Positions 8,461 to 16,572 of a stretch of 64,000 bases of DNA are shown here, in pieces (position 1 is the stretch's first letter; every line of letters starts with the position of its first letter). The translations under genes and the position numbers were made by a program. Under the pieces are notes generated by a model that saw nothing but the letters and a program-made list of their open reading frames with translations, was not told where the DNA came from and searched no databases. This stretch comes from Pseudomonas sp. 102515 (GTDB lineage: Bacteria; Pseudomonadota; Gammaproteobacteria; Pseudomonadales; Pseudomonadaceae). Location of the stretch: positions 744,001-808,000 of the forward strand of contig NZ_JAVHTY010000003.1 in assembly GCF_031085165.1 (NCBI RefSeq), in the 5' to 3' direction.

Positions 8461-9231
8461 TCAGCTCCAGTACGTGAGGGGTTCGGCCGCCCCGCGATAG
8501 CCCACGAAGCACGACAGCGACAGCCGTGGCTGGTCGTTGCCGGGCGTTACGGCGTGCATGCGGCGGGAATTGAAGAGAATCAGGTCGCCCGGTTCGGGGC
8601 GGATGGTCAGGCAGGGCGGGCCGAGCCGGTCGGGTTCGATGCCGTAGCTGTCGCCGCGCAGGGCGTCGAAGGCCTCCGGCGACAGCTCGCGTGACCAGAG
8701 CTGCAGTTCGCCGCCCTGGCTGGGCATGGTCAGGTAGACGTTGCAGGCCAACTGGGCGACCAGGCTTTCGGCTTCCTCGCTGCCCGGCGCGTCCTTGGCG
8801 AAGATGTCGTGGTGGGCGAGAAAGCGCACCCCGGGCTTCACCACCCGCGACAGGCCGACGTACATCTTGCGGCCCCAGAGGGTCTGCAGGCGGGCGCCGG
8901 CGGGCCAGACCTCGTCGAGGGTGCAGCGCACCAGGTCGATGGGGTTGAGATAGGGGCGGCAGCGTCGGCGCAATTCTTCCAGGTTGCTGGCGACGCTGGC
9001 GAAATAGTCGTCCATCTGCGCGCGCTGGTGTTCCGCCTCGTAGAAGGCCATGCCGATGCGGCCGATGCTGGGGGCATTGGTGTAGGTGGCGAAGCCGTTG
9101 CCGAGGATCTGCTGGCCGAGGTCGTCGGCCAGCGGGCGCGGCACGAAGCGGCGCACCCGCACCGCCAGCAGGCGTTCTTCGGTGAGACGGAGCAGGCTCT
9201 CGGTGTCGAGAGCGTCGAGTTCGAGCAGCAT
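8461..9231 (-). CDS. 2OG-Fe(II) oxygenase family protein
   Basis: This 256-residue protein has a C-terminal double-stranded beta-helix typical of iron/2-oxoglutarate oxygenases. HHDIFAKD near residues 140-147 supplies the HxD part of the iron triad, and RRMHAVTPGNDQPRLSLSCF supplies the distal His and the 2OG-binding Arg. The N-terminal 120 residues are helical and unassigned. It probably hydroxylates an amino acid or a peptidyl residue, but the substrate is unknown. It lies 35 nt after alaX and one base before lysE, so the three form one operon. Confidence 0.82.
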   Translation of the reverse strand: MLLELDALDTESLLRLTEERLLAVRVRRFVPRPLADDLGQQILGNGFATYTNAPSIGRIGMAFYEAEHQRAQMDDYFASVASNLEELRRRCRPYLNPIDLVRCTLDEVWPAGARLQTLWGRKMYVGLSRVVKPGVRFLAHHDIFAKDAPGSEEAESLVAQLACNVYLTMPSQGGELQLWSRELSPEAFDALRGDSYGIEPDRLGPPCLTIRPEPGDLILFNSRRMHAVTPGNDQPRLSLSCFVGYRGAAEPLTYWS

Positions 9232-9266
9232 GGCGCTTCCTTTCTGCGGGTGAGGTGAGCGGTTGA

Positions 9267-9905
9267 TCAGGCGCCAGCCATGTCGTAGCTCACCAGCAGG
9301 CGCCCCTTCTTTTCCTTGACGCCCAGGGCGCTCAGGGCGCCGACCGCGCGCAGGGAGCGCACGTGGGTCCCGCCGCAGGCATAGCGCGCCACGTCCTCGC
9401 CAAAGCGCACCTGGCGCTGGCCATCGGCCTGCACCTCGACGTGCAGTGGCAGGTCGTCTGCCACCAGGGCGTCGAAGTGCGCCTGTAGGGATTCGACGTC
9501 CAGGGCGCAGGTATCCTCGCCCGGAATGAATTCGATGCGGCCTTCGCCCGGCCAGTGATGGGCCTTGACCGGCTTCCAGCCATGGGTCTCGCCGATGTGA
9601 CCGAGCAGATGCCCGGCCGAATGCAGCCGCGAATGCAGCTGGCGCCGGCCTTCGTCGACCCGGGCCAGCACGCGGCCGGGCGACAGGGGACGGGTGATGT
9701 GGTGCAGGATGCGTTCGCCGTCCTGCACCACCCGGGTCACCTCGGCGGTGCCGATCCAGCCGGCATCGCTGGGCTGCCCACCGCCCTGGGGATGGAAGGG
9801 CGTGGCCAGCAATTCGACGACATAACCGTCCTCGGCGGCGCTACAGGCGTGGACCTCGACCTCGGCGATCAGGCTGTCGCTCAGGAAATACAGGCGCTCG
9901 GTCAT
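9267..9905 (-). CDS. Free-standing alanyl-tRNA editing protein (AlaX type)
   Basis: The 212-residue product resembles the editing domain of alanyl-tRNA synthetase and lacks an aminoacylation domain. The zinc-binding HSAGHLLGH (HxxxH) and CGGTH motifs are both present, as is the PFHPQGGGQPSD motif of the N-terminal half. Such proteins hydrolyse Ser- or Gly-tRNA(Ala) in trans. It is the first gene of the leftward oxygenase/lysE group and diverges from a LysR regulator 92 nt away, which is a candidate controller. Confidence 0.9.
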   Translation of the reverse strand: MTERLYFLSDSLIAEVEVHACSAAEDGYVVELLATPFHPQGGGQPSDAGWIGTAEVTRVVQDGERILHHITRPLSPGRVLARVDEGRRQLHSRLHSAGHLLGHIGETHGWKPVKAHHWPGEGRIEFIPGEDTCALDVESLQAHFDALVADDLPLHVEVQADGQRQVRFGEDVARYACGGTHVRSLRAVGALSALGVKEKKGRLLVSYDMAGA

Positions 9906-9997
9906 ACGTCTACTACCTAGAAAACGAGAAACATCCTCATTCTAAAGAGCGCACGCAAGGGTGATAATCCACCTTCCCTCCAAAGGAATTTTGCGCT

Positions 9998-10981
9998 GTG
10001 AGCATAAATCTTCCCCTGCCGCTGCTCAGCGAGATGGCCATCTTCGTGCGGGTGGTGGAGAGCGGCAGCTTCTCTGCGGCGGCCCGTCAGCTGGGTCTGA
10101 CCCCGTCTTCCACCAGTCGGAGCGTGGCGCGCCTGGAGAAGGCCCTGGGCACGCGCCTGCTCAATCGCAGTACACGCAAGCTGCGGCTGTCGGAGGCGGG
10201 GGAGGAGGTTTTCCGGCGCTGCAGCGACATGGTCGGCGCCGCGCGGGCGGTGCTGGAGGTCAGTGGCCAGTTCAACCAGGCGCCGGCCGGCATCGTCCGG
10301 CTGTCGGTGCCCAAGGCGGTGGGCAGCACGGTGATCCATCCGCACATGGCCGACTTCCTGCGCCGCTACCCGGCGGTGGACGTGCAGTTGCTGCTGGAAG
10401 ACCGCTATGTCGATCTGATCGACGAGAACGTCGACCTGGCCATCCGCATCACCGACCGGCCACCGCCCGGACTGGTGGGCCGCCAGTTGCTCACCATCGA
10501 GCACCTGCTCTGCGCCACGCCGCGGTACCTGGCCGAGCACGGTCAGCCCGCCCACCCCCGCGATCTGGCCGGGCACAGCTGCATCTACCTGGCGGAAGAG
10601 CCGGCCGATTCGCGCTGGAAATTCCGCCAGGGCGCCAAGGTGGTCCACGTCAATGTGCGCGGGCGCTATGCCGCCAACCACACCGGGGTGCGCCTGGACG
10701 CGGTGCTCAACCACATCGGCATCGGCAGCCTGCCGCTGTTCACCGCCCAGGCGGCCCTGGCCCGCGGCGAGATCGTCCAGGTGCTGCCGGAGTGGTCCTT
10801 TCTGCCGCATTACCACGGCGGCGCCTGGCTGCTCTATCCGGCGACGCGCCACCTGCCGCCCAAGCTCAAGGTGTTCATCGACTTCCTGGTCGAGCGCCTG
10901 GGCGACCAGGCCCTGCGCCCGGGGCAGGGCGCGGCGGCGCTGCCCGAGCAGCGCTTCCAGGAACTGACCATCGGCAGCTAG
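9998..10981 (+). CDS. LysR-family transcriptional regulator
   Basis: This 327-residue LTTR starts at GTG 9998, with AAAGGA upstream. The winged helix-turn-helix is at about residues 13-72 (FVRVVESGSFSAAARQLGLT, then RSVARLEKALGTRLLNR), followed by the periplasmic-binding-protein-like effector domain. It matches the AaeR/DsdC-like single-domain layout common in pseudomonads. It is divergent from alaX, and LysR proteins often control the divergent neighbour, so the alaX operon is the likely target. The effector is unknown. Confidence 0.92.
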   Translation: MSINLPLPLLSEMAIFVRVVESGSFSAAARQLGLTPSSTSRSVARLEKALGTRLLNRSTRKLRLSEAGEEVFRRCSDMVGAARAVLEVSGQFNQAPAGIVRLSVPKAVGSTVIHPHMADFLRRYPAVDVQLLLEDRYVDLIDENVDLAIRITDRPPPGLVGRQLLTIEHLLCATPRYLAEHGQPAHPRDLAGHSCIYLAEEPADSRWKFRQGAKVVHVNVRGRYAANHTGVRLDAVLNHIGIGSLPLFTAQAALARGEIVQVLPEWSFLPHYHGGAWLLYPATRHLPPKLKVFIDFLVERLGDQALRPGQGAAALPEQRFQELTIGS

Positions 10982-11039
10982 GTCACTGCCGATCCGGCTT
11001 TCGTGATGCTTTTCACAAGTCCTGTTACAACTGGCAGCA

Positions 11040-11061
11040 TTAGGTGAAACGATTCATCTAA
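11040..11061. promoter_or_regulatory. 22-bp near-palindrome, LacI/Cra-type operator
   Basis: Arms TTAGGTGAA and TTCATCTAA flank a central ACGA. 16 of the 22 bases (8 of 11 pairs) are symmetric, and the core TGAAACGATTCA is close to Cra/FruR and other LacI-family sites. It lies 122 bp upstream of the sugar porter ATG, where a repressor site would be expected. No LacI-family gene is in the window. Confidence 0.6.
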
Positions 11062-11182
11062 CGTTTCTCTGCCTGCCGCATCGCGCTTTTCCCTGGGCCA
11101 TGCTCCCCCACGGCCCGCCCGCGCGGGTGGGCCAGGTCGCCGCCGCGCTCCCTGCCGTGGCAAAACAAGAAAGGATTTCCCC

Positions 11183-12583
11183 ATGCTCGCTTCATCACCC
11201 TCGCTCGCCACTCCCGTGGCGGCCACCCCGCGCAAGGGGCTGGTCGTGCTCATCGCCGTGATCGCCGCCCTGGGCGGCCTGCTGTTCGGCTACGACACCG
11301 GCATCATCGGCGTCGCCCTGCTCGGCCTCGGCCGCGAATTCGCCATGGACGACACCGTCAAGCAACTGGTGACCGGCGCCATCATCTTTGGCGCCCTGTT
11401 CGGCTGCCTGGGTACCGGCCCGATCTCCGATCGGCTCGGGCGGCGCAAGACCATCATCGGCGTGGCCCTGGTGTTCGCCCTGGGCTCGGTGCTCTCGGCG
11501 CTGTCGCCCAACGTCACCCTCCTGATCCTGTCGCGCTTCCTGCTCGGCCTGTCGGCCGGCAGCTCCACCCAGATCATCCCGGTGTACATCGCCGAGGTGG
11601 CGCCGCCGGAGCACCGCGGCAAGCTGGTCGTACTGTTCCAGTTCATGGTGGTGTTCGGCATCACCGTGGCCTATTTCACCGGCTTCGCCCTGGACGAACA
11701 CTGGCGCTGGATGTTCGGCCTCGGCCTGGTGCCGGCGCTGATCCTGCTGGCCGGCATGGCGGTACTGCCGGAAAGTCCGCGCTGGCTGCTGGTCAAGGGT
11801 CGCGAGGGCGACGCCCTGGCGGTGCTGGAGCGGGTCCGCGGTGGCAAGGCCGCGGCCGAGGCCGAACTGGCCGAGATCAAGACCGTGAGCAACGCGCCGG
11901 AAGGCAACTGGAGCGACCTCTTCTCGCCCTGGGTTAGGCCGGCCCTGCTGGTAGGCGCCGGCATCGCCATGTTCTCGCAGATCACCGGCAACAACGCGCT
12001 GATCTACTATGCACCGACCATCCTCACCCAGGCCGGCTTCTCCGACCAGACCGCGGTGCTGGCCACCGGCTGCAGCACCATCCTGGTGGTGATCATGACC
12101 GTGGTCGGCAGCTTCCTGGTGGATCGCATCGGTCGCCGCCGCTACCTGCTGACGCTGATTCCCGGTTCCATCGTCGCCCTGGCGATCATGGGCTACCTGT
12201 TCCAGGGCGCCGGTCCCCAGACCGATGTCGAGCGCTGGACGGTGGTGGCCTGCCTGGCCGCCTACCTGATGCTCAACTGCGGCGGCTTCGGCGTCTGCAT
12301 CTGGCTGATCAATGCCGAGGTCTATCCGCTGTTCGTGCGCGGCAAGGGTGCCAGCGTCGGCGCCTTCAGCCACTGGGGATTCGACCTGCTGGTGACCCTC
12401 ACCACCCTGAGTCTGGTGACCAAGCTGGGCGCCGCCCATACCTTCTGGCTCTACGCCGGCATTTCCCTGGTGGCGCTGCTGTTCATCTGGCGCCTGGTGC
12501 CGGAGACCAAGGGCAAGAGCCTAGAGCAGATCGAGCACGACCTGCGCGAGCGGCGCTTCTTCCCCTATCAGCGCAAGGGCTGA
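11183..12583 (+). CDS. MFS sugar porter (sugar/H+ symporter)
   Basis: This 466-residue protein has twelve predicted transmembrane segments. Sugar-porter signatures are present: GLLFGYDTGIIGVALL in TM1, SDRLGRRKTI between TM2 and TM3, PESPRWLL after TM6, DRIGRRRYLL between TM8 and TM9, and PETKGKSLEQIE at the C-terminus. It imports a hexose or pentose with protons across the inner membrane. The sugar is not identifiable; xylose or arabinose are candidates because this genome has a xylose pathway. AAAGGA precedes the ATG, and a LacI-type operator lies upstream. Confidence 0.9.
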   Translation: MLASSPSLATPVAATPRKGLVVLIAVIAALGGLLFGYDTGIIGVALLGLGREFAMDDTVKQLVTGAIIFGALFGCLGTGPISDRLGRRKTIIGVALVFALGSVLSALSPNVTLLILSRFLLGLSAGSSTQIIPVYIAEVAPPEHRGKLVVLFQFMVVFGITVAYFTGFALDEHWRWMFGLGLVPALILLAGMAVLPESPRWLLVKGREGDALAVLERVRGGKAAAEAELAEIKTVSNAPEGNWSDLFSPWVRPALLVGAGIAMFSQITGNNALIYYAPTILTQAGFSDQTAVLATGCSTILVVIMTVVGSFLVDRIGRRRYLLTLIPGSIVALAIMGYLFQGAGPQTDVERWTVVACLAAYLMLNCGGFGVCIWLINAEVYPLFVRGKGASVGAFSHWGFDLLVTLTTLSLVTKLGAAHTFWLYAGISLVALLFIWRLVPETKGKSLEQIEHDLRERRFFPYQRKG

Positions 12584-12601
12584 ACGCCGGCTCCGGTACC
12601 A

Positions 12602-12743
12602 AGAGCCCGTTCAAGGGCTCGCGAGCTGGAGTCAGACAAGGCGAAGAGGCCCGAGGAAGCAAAGTTTACGCGTTGTAAATGAGCCTTCCGAAGGCCGCTT
12701 CAATGCCGCTTGGCCGACACGCAGCATACTTTGAACAGGCTCT
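12602..12743. mobile_element. 142-bp MITE-like non-coding element
   Basis: Terminal inverted repeats begin AGAGCCCGTTCAA at the left and end TTGAACAGGCTCT at the right, matching at 12 of 13 positions. The interior has dyads GTTTACGCGTTGTAAA and GCCTTCCGAAGGC and no reading frame. It lies between the sugar porter and a UPF0158 gene. The small palindrome at 3877-3909 shares both ends. These properties fit a miniature inverted-repeat element; no transposase in the window could move it. Confidence 0.65.
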
Positions 12744-12804
12744 GCGGTCGTAACAGGGGCAGAGGTTTGCCTCTGTTCCCGTTCGCCTGTGCCGGAGTCC
12801 TGCC

Positions 12805-13290
12805 ATGCGCCCCCTGACCCTCGACCTCAATCTGCTGGCTGCCGCCCTCGACAGCCGGGAGCGAGGTACCCACTTCCTCGATCTCGAAAGCGGCGCCCTG
12901 CGCCTGCTCGATCCGGACGACCTCAGTCTGGAAGAACGCGAGGAACTGGAAGATCCCGAACGCTACCTGCCGCTGCCGCGCCTGACCCAGGACGATCGCC
13001 TAGAACTGCGCGAAGCCTTTCTGCACCAGCTACGCCATCCCCACGCCCAGCCGCTCTTGCGCGCCGCCCTGGAAAGCCGGCGGCCGATCCGCACCTTCGA
13101 TTATGAACTCGAGCTCTTCCCCTCGGTGCGCGAGGCCTGGCAGGCCTTCGCTCTGAGTCGCCTCAAGGAGGAGGTGCTGGTGCTGCTGGACGAAGCCGGC
13201 CTGGAAGCCCTGCCGGCGGACGGCCGGATGCCGCTGCCGGACGATGTCCCCGAGGGCATCCGGCGGCGGTTGGAGAAAGGGCGGAGCTAG
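12805..13290 (+). CDS. UPF0158 family protein
   Basis: The 161-residue acidic cytoplasmic protein matches UPF0158: an N-terminal segment with LESGALRLLD, a central run of acidic helices (LSLEEREELEDPERYLPLP), and a conserved YELELFPSVREAWQAFALSRLKEE block. No function is established for the family. Its 3' end is only 3 nt from the stop of the convergent ACT-domain gene, so the two transcripts must overlap. Confidence 0.8.
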   Translation: MRPLTLDLNLLAAALDSRERGTHFLDLESGALRLLDPDDLSLEEREELEDPERYLPLPRLTQDDRLELREAFLHQLRHPHAQPLLRAALESRRPIRTFDYELELFPSVREAWQAFALSRLKEEVLVLLDEAGLEALPADGRMPLPDDVPEGIRRRLEKGRS

Positions 13291-13293
13291 GGT

Positions 13294-13818
13294 CTAGTCA
13301 TGCCCGTGCCGATAGAGCTTGAGCTCCACCATCAGGTCGTCGGTGAGGGTTTCCAGGTGGGCCTGCAGCGCCTCGAGTGCGAGGTCCGCCGGGAGCGCCA
13401 GCAGGGCGGTGGCGTGGAACAGCACATCGCTGCTCATGGGCGCCGGGCGAGTCTCGGTGGACAGGCGTTCGACGTTGACGCCCACCTGATGCAGCGCCCG
13501 GGTGATGTCGCGGACGATGCCGACGCGGTCGTTGCCCAAGAGGTCGAGCTGCACCAGCGGCGCACCCGCCGGCACCGGCTGGCCGGGTTCGCCGACCAGG
13601 ATGCGCAGGCCGGGAATGGCCAGCTGCTGCAGCGTCTCCACCAGGCCGTTGCGCAATTCCGGTTCCACTTCCACCGAGAGGATGCCGGCGAACTGGCCGG
13701 CCAGGTGGGCCATGCGGCTTTCCAGCCAGTTGCCGCCCTGGGCGGCCACGCAGTCGGCCAGGGCTTCCACCAGACCGGGGCGATCGGGGGCGATGACGGT
13801 CAGGACCAGGTGTTCCAT
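13294..13818 (-). CDS. Tandem ACT-domain protein, GcvR-like
   Basis: The 174-residue cytoplasmic protein has two ACT domains: residues 3-75 (LTVIAPDRPGLVEALADCV) and 88-170 (LDLLGNDRVGIVRDITRALH). This matches the glycine-cleavage regulator GcvR in length and layout. GcvR acts by binding the activator GcvA; a GcvA-like LysR gene occurs in this window at 45633, but it is far away and need not be its partner. The start at 13818 is the first ATG giving a full ACT domain. Its exact role here is inferred. Confidence 0.82.
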   Translation of the reverse strand: MEHLVLTVIAPDRPGLVEALADCVAAQGGNWLESRMAHLAGQFAGILSVEVEPELRNGLVETLQQLAIPGLRILVGEPGQPVPAGAPLVQLDLLGNDRVGIVRDITRALHQVGVNVERLSTETRPAPMSSDVLFHATALLALPADLALEALQAHLETLTDDLMVELKLYRHGHD

Positions 13819-13877
13819 GGCGGGCTCCAGGGCGGGCAGAGGGAGCCCCCAGTCTAGCCCGCCCGATCGTCGCCGGC

Positions 13878-14936
13878 CTACTGGATGTCTTCGGGTTTGA
13901 CGATCACCCAATGCTTGTCCGCGTTCACCGCCACACCGGCCTTGGCCTGGCCCTCGGCATTGCTCTTCATCATCGCCTCGATCTGGGTGCGGTACTTGGA
14001 CTTGCGGTCGATCCACAGGTGGATGCCGCCCTTGGCGGCGTCCACGCCCTGGAACAGCATGGGGCCGTCGCTGACCGGCGTGTCGCCGCCGACCAGGATG
14101 GGCTTCTTCCAGGGATCTATGTAGGTGAGGATGGCGGCGTACTTGCCGGCGAACCAGGTGGCCGGGGTCCAGAGGTAGGGCGTGACCTGCAGCTTCAGGT
14201 TGGCCTGGGGATCGTACTTGCCTTCGGCGATCTGCTTGCGGGCGGTGGTCAGGGCACCGGTAGCCGGGTCCTTGAGCAGAGTGGTGACGCCGATGACGTT
14301 TTCCGGCTTCACGCCATAGCCGTAGCGCGGATCGGCGGCCACCATGCGCACCAGCTCCTCGTGGGCGGCGCTGATCACATAGACCTCGATGCCGTTCTCC
14401 ATCAGCTTGTGATAGAGCTCCTGCTGGCCGGTGAAGGGCTTGGGCGGGTTGATCTCCACCGTCTCGACCTTGTCGTCCTTGCCGTAGTAGGTAGCGGGGA
14501 TCGGCTTGCCGTAGGCCATCAGCTCGTCGACGTAGCCCTTGAGCTGCTGCAGGGTGAAGCCGGAAAACACCTGGGCGACCCAGGGATAGCAGACCAGGTC
14601 GTCGACCTCGCACAGCCGGTAGTAGTAGCTGTTGAGGCTCTCCTGGTGGCCAGCGACGTCCTTGAAGGGAATCAGCTTGAGCGAGGGATCGAGGGTGTCG
14701 CGGGTCAGCACGCCCTTCATCTCCAGGAAGGGCAGCAGGGCCTCTTCCAGGTCGTAGCGATAGCTAGTGTTGTCCATGTCGAACACCGCGTAGTTGCCCT
14801 GGTTGGCATTGGCGGCGATCAGGGCATCGAGCTGGCGGGCGGCATCGGCCGGCCAGTGGGTCAGCTCGGTGGCGGCAGCGGTGAGGCTGAGCAGACCGCC
14901 GGCCAGGCCGGCGAGAAGGCGGGGGAGGATGGACAT
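13878..14936 (-). CDS. pchP: Phosphorylcholine phosphatase, HAD superfamily
   Basis: The 352-residue product has a signal peptide (about residues 1-22) and a HAD fold. Motif I is [11 protein letters not shown], motif II lies in YVISAAHEE with its Ser, and motif III/IV residues occur in [18 protein letters not shown]. These match the periplasmic phosphorylcholine phosphatase of Pseudomonas, which frees choline from phosphorylcholine so it can be used as carbon, nitrogen and osmoprotectant. GGAG stands 7 nt before the ATG at 14936. The gene is monocistronic, with a perfect 12-bp palindrome 40 bp upstream. Confidence 0.9.
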   Translation of the reverse strand: MSILPRLLAGLAGGLLSLTAAATELTHWPADAARQLDALIAANANQGNYAVFDMDNTSYRYDLEEALLPFLEMKGVLTRDTLDPSLKLIPFKDVAGHQESLNSYYYRLCEVDDLVCYPWVAQVFSGFTLQQLKGYVDELMAYGKPIPATYYGKDDKVETVEINPPKPFTGQQELYHKLMENGIEVYVISAAHEELVRMVAADPRYGYGVKPENVIGVTTLLKDPATGALTTARKQIAEGKYDPQANLKLQVTPYLWTPATWFAGKYAAILTYIDPWKKPILVGGDTPVSDGPMLFQGVDAAKGGIHLWIDRKSKYRTQIEAMMKSNAEGQAKAGVAVNADKHWVIVKPEDIQ

Positions 14937-14975
14937 CGGCGGGCTCCGGCATGGCGACCGCGGTATGCGGTCATC

Positions 14976-14987
14976 TGGTCTAGACCA
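14976..14987. promoter_or_regulatory. Perfect 12-bp palindrome upstream of pchP
   Basis: TGGTCTAGACCA is fully symmetric and lies 40-51 bp before the pchP ATG, close to where a promoter is expected. It may be an operator. No regulator is assigned. Confidence 0.35.
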
Positions 14988-15072
14988 TAGCAAAGGGTCA
15001 TGACAGTTCGATGCGCGGAGCGACCTGGGGAGGCGCGAGAGCGGCAGGGCCTGCCGCTCTGCGACAGGCCTG

Positions 15073-16353
15073 TCAGGCGGTGACGGTCTTGAAGCGCGGC
15101 TCGGTGTTGCCCTTGAACAGGGTCAGGGTCGCGACCAGGCCGAGCACGGCGGCCAGGGTCAGCCACATGCCGGGGGCGGCCTTGTTGCCGGTCTCCTGGA
15201 TCAGCCAGGTGCAGACCATCGGGGTGAAGCCGCCAAAGGTCGCGGTGGCCAGGCTGTAGGCCAGGGAGAAGCCGGTGGTGCGCACATGGGCCGGCATCAC
15301 CTCGGTCAGGGCCACCACCATGCCGCCGTTGTAGGTGCCATAGAGGAAGGACAGCCACAGCTCGACCATCAGCAGGCGCGAGAAGCCCGGGGCATGGGTC
15401 AGCCAGATCATCGCCGGGTAGGCGGTGAGGATGGCCAGCACGGTGGCGAAGATCAGCAGCGGACGGCGGCCGACGCGATCGCTCAGGGCGCCCATCACCG
15501 GCAGCCAGATGAAGTTGGAGATACCCACGCAGGCGGTGACGATCAGGCTGTCCAGATCGGTCAGGTGCAGCTCGTGCTTGCCGAAGGTCGGGGTGTAGGC
15601 GGTGATCAGGTAGAAGGAGGCGGTGGTCATGGAGACCATGGCTACGCCGGCCAGCACCACGCCGAAGTTCTGGCCGATGGAGGTCATGGTCTCGCCGAAG
15701 GTCGGACGATGCTTGCGCGCCTCGAACTCGGGGCTCTCTTCCAGGGAACGGCGGATGATGAACAGGAAGGGCACGATCAGGCAGCCGATCAGGAAGGGGA
15801 TGCGCCAGCCCCATTCACCCATCTCGGCGGGCGACAGCCAGTGGTTGAGTAGGGCGCCCAGCACGCCGGCGAAGACCACCGCGACCTGCTGGCTGGCGGA
15901 CTGCCAGGAGACGAAGAACCCCTTGCGGCCTGGGGTGGCGATTTCCGACAGGTAGACGGACACGCCGCCCAGCTCGACACCGGCGGAGAAGCCCTGCAGC
16001 AGGCGGCCGAGCAGCACCAGCAACGGTGCGGCGACGCCCAGGGTGGCATAGCCCGGCACCACGGCGATCAGCAGGGTGCCCAGGGCCATCAGCGCCAGGG
16101 TGACGATCAGGCCGTGACGGCGACCGTGGCGGTCGATGTAGGCGCCGAGGAAGATGGCCCCCAGGGGGCGCATCAGGAAGCCGGCGCCGAAGGTGGCCAG
16201 CGACAGCATCAGGGAGGCGAGTTCGTTGTCGCCGGGAAAGAACGTCTTGGCGATGGCCGTGGCATAGAAGCCATAGACCATGAAGTCGTACATTTCGAGG
16301 AAGTTTCCGCTGACGACGCGGAAGACGGATTTGGCTTTCGAGGTGGTGGCCAT
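15073..16353 (-). CDS. citA: Citrate-proton symporter, MHS family MFS
   Basis: This 426-residue twelve-helix permease closely resembles enterobacterial CitA/Cit[21 protein letters not shown] in TM1, [13 protein letters not shown] between TM2 and TM3, [20 protein letters not shown] in TM4, [12 protein letters not shown] in TM5, and FGGFTPMV in TM11. It imports citrate, possibly also related tricarboxylates, with protons. It stands alone, leftward, with a 219-bp upstream gap. The symbol follows the family; the exact substrate could be tricarballylate or another acid. Confidence 0.85.
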   Translation of the reverse strand: MATTSKAKSVFRVVSGNFLEMYDFMVYGFYATAIAKTFFPGDNELASLMLSLATFGAGFLMRPLGAIFLGAYIDRHGRRHGLIVTLALMALGTLLIAVVPGYATLGVAAPLLVLLGRLLQGFSAGVELGGVSVYLSEIATPGRKGFFVSWQSASQQVAVVFAGVLGALLNHWLSPAEMGEWGWRIPFLIGCLIVPFLFIIRRSLEESPEFEARKHRPTFGETMTSIGQNFGVVLAGVAMVSMTTASFYLITAYTPTFGKHELHLTDLDSLIVTACVGISNFIWLPVMGALSDRVGRRPLLIFATVLAILTAYPAMIWLTHAPGFSRLLMVELWLSFLYGTYNGGMVVALTEVMPAHVRTTGFSLAYSLATATFGGFTPMVCTWLIQETGNKAAPGMWLTLAAVLGLVATLTLFKGNTEPRFKTVTA

Positions 16354-16572
16354 GACTGCTAGCTCGGATTGGGTTTGTTATGGAGACAGCTCGCGCAGGG
16401 CGCCCAGACCTCTCGCGGGTGGGTCGCGCTATTTGTAACCTTATGTGTTGCAAAAGCGCGCTGGCAAGCTGAATCGGACCGGAACCCCCGAATTTCATGG
16501 GTTTGAAAGGTTATTGAAAGGTTCGCGACATTACGTCTGGAAATTATTGTCCAGTTGACACGTTGTCGCAGT

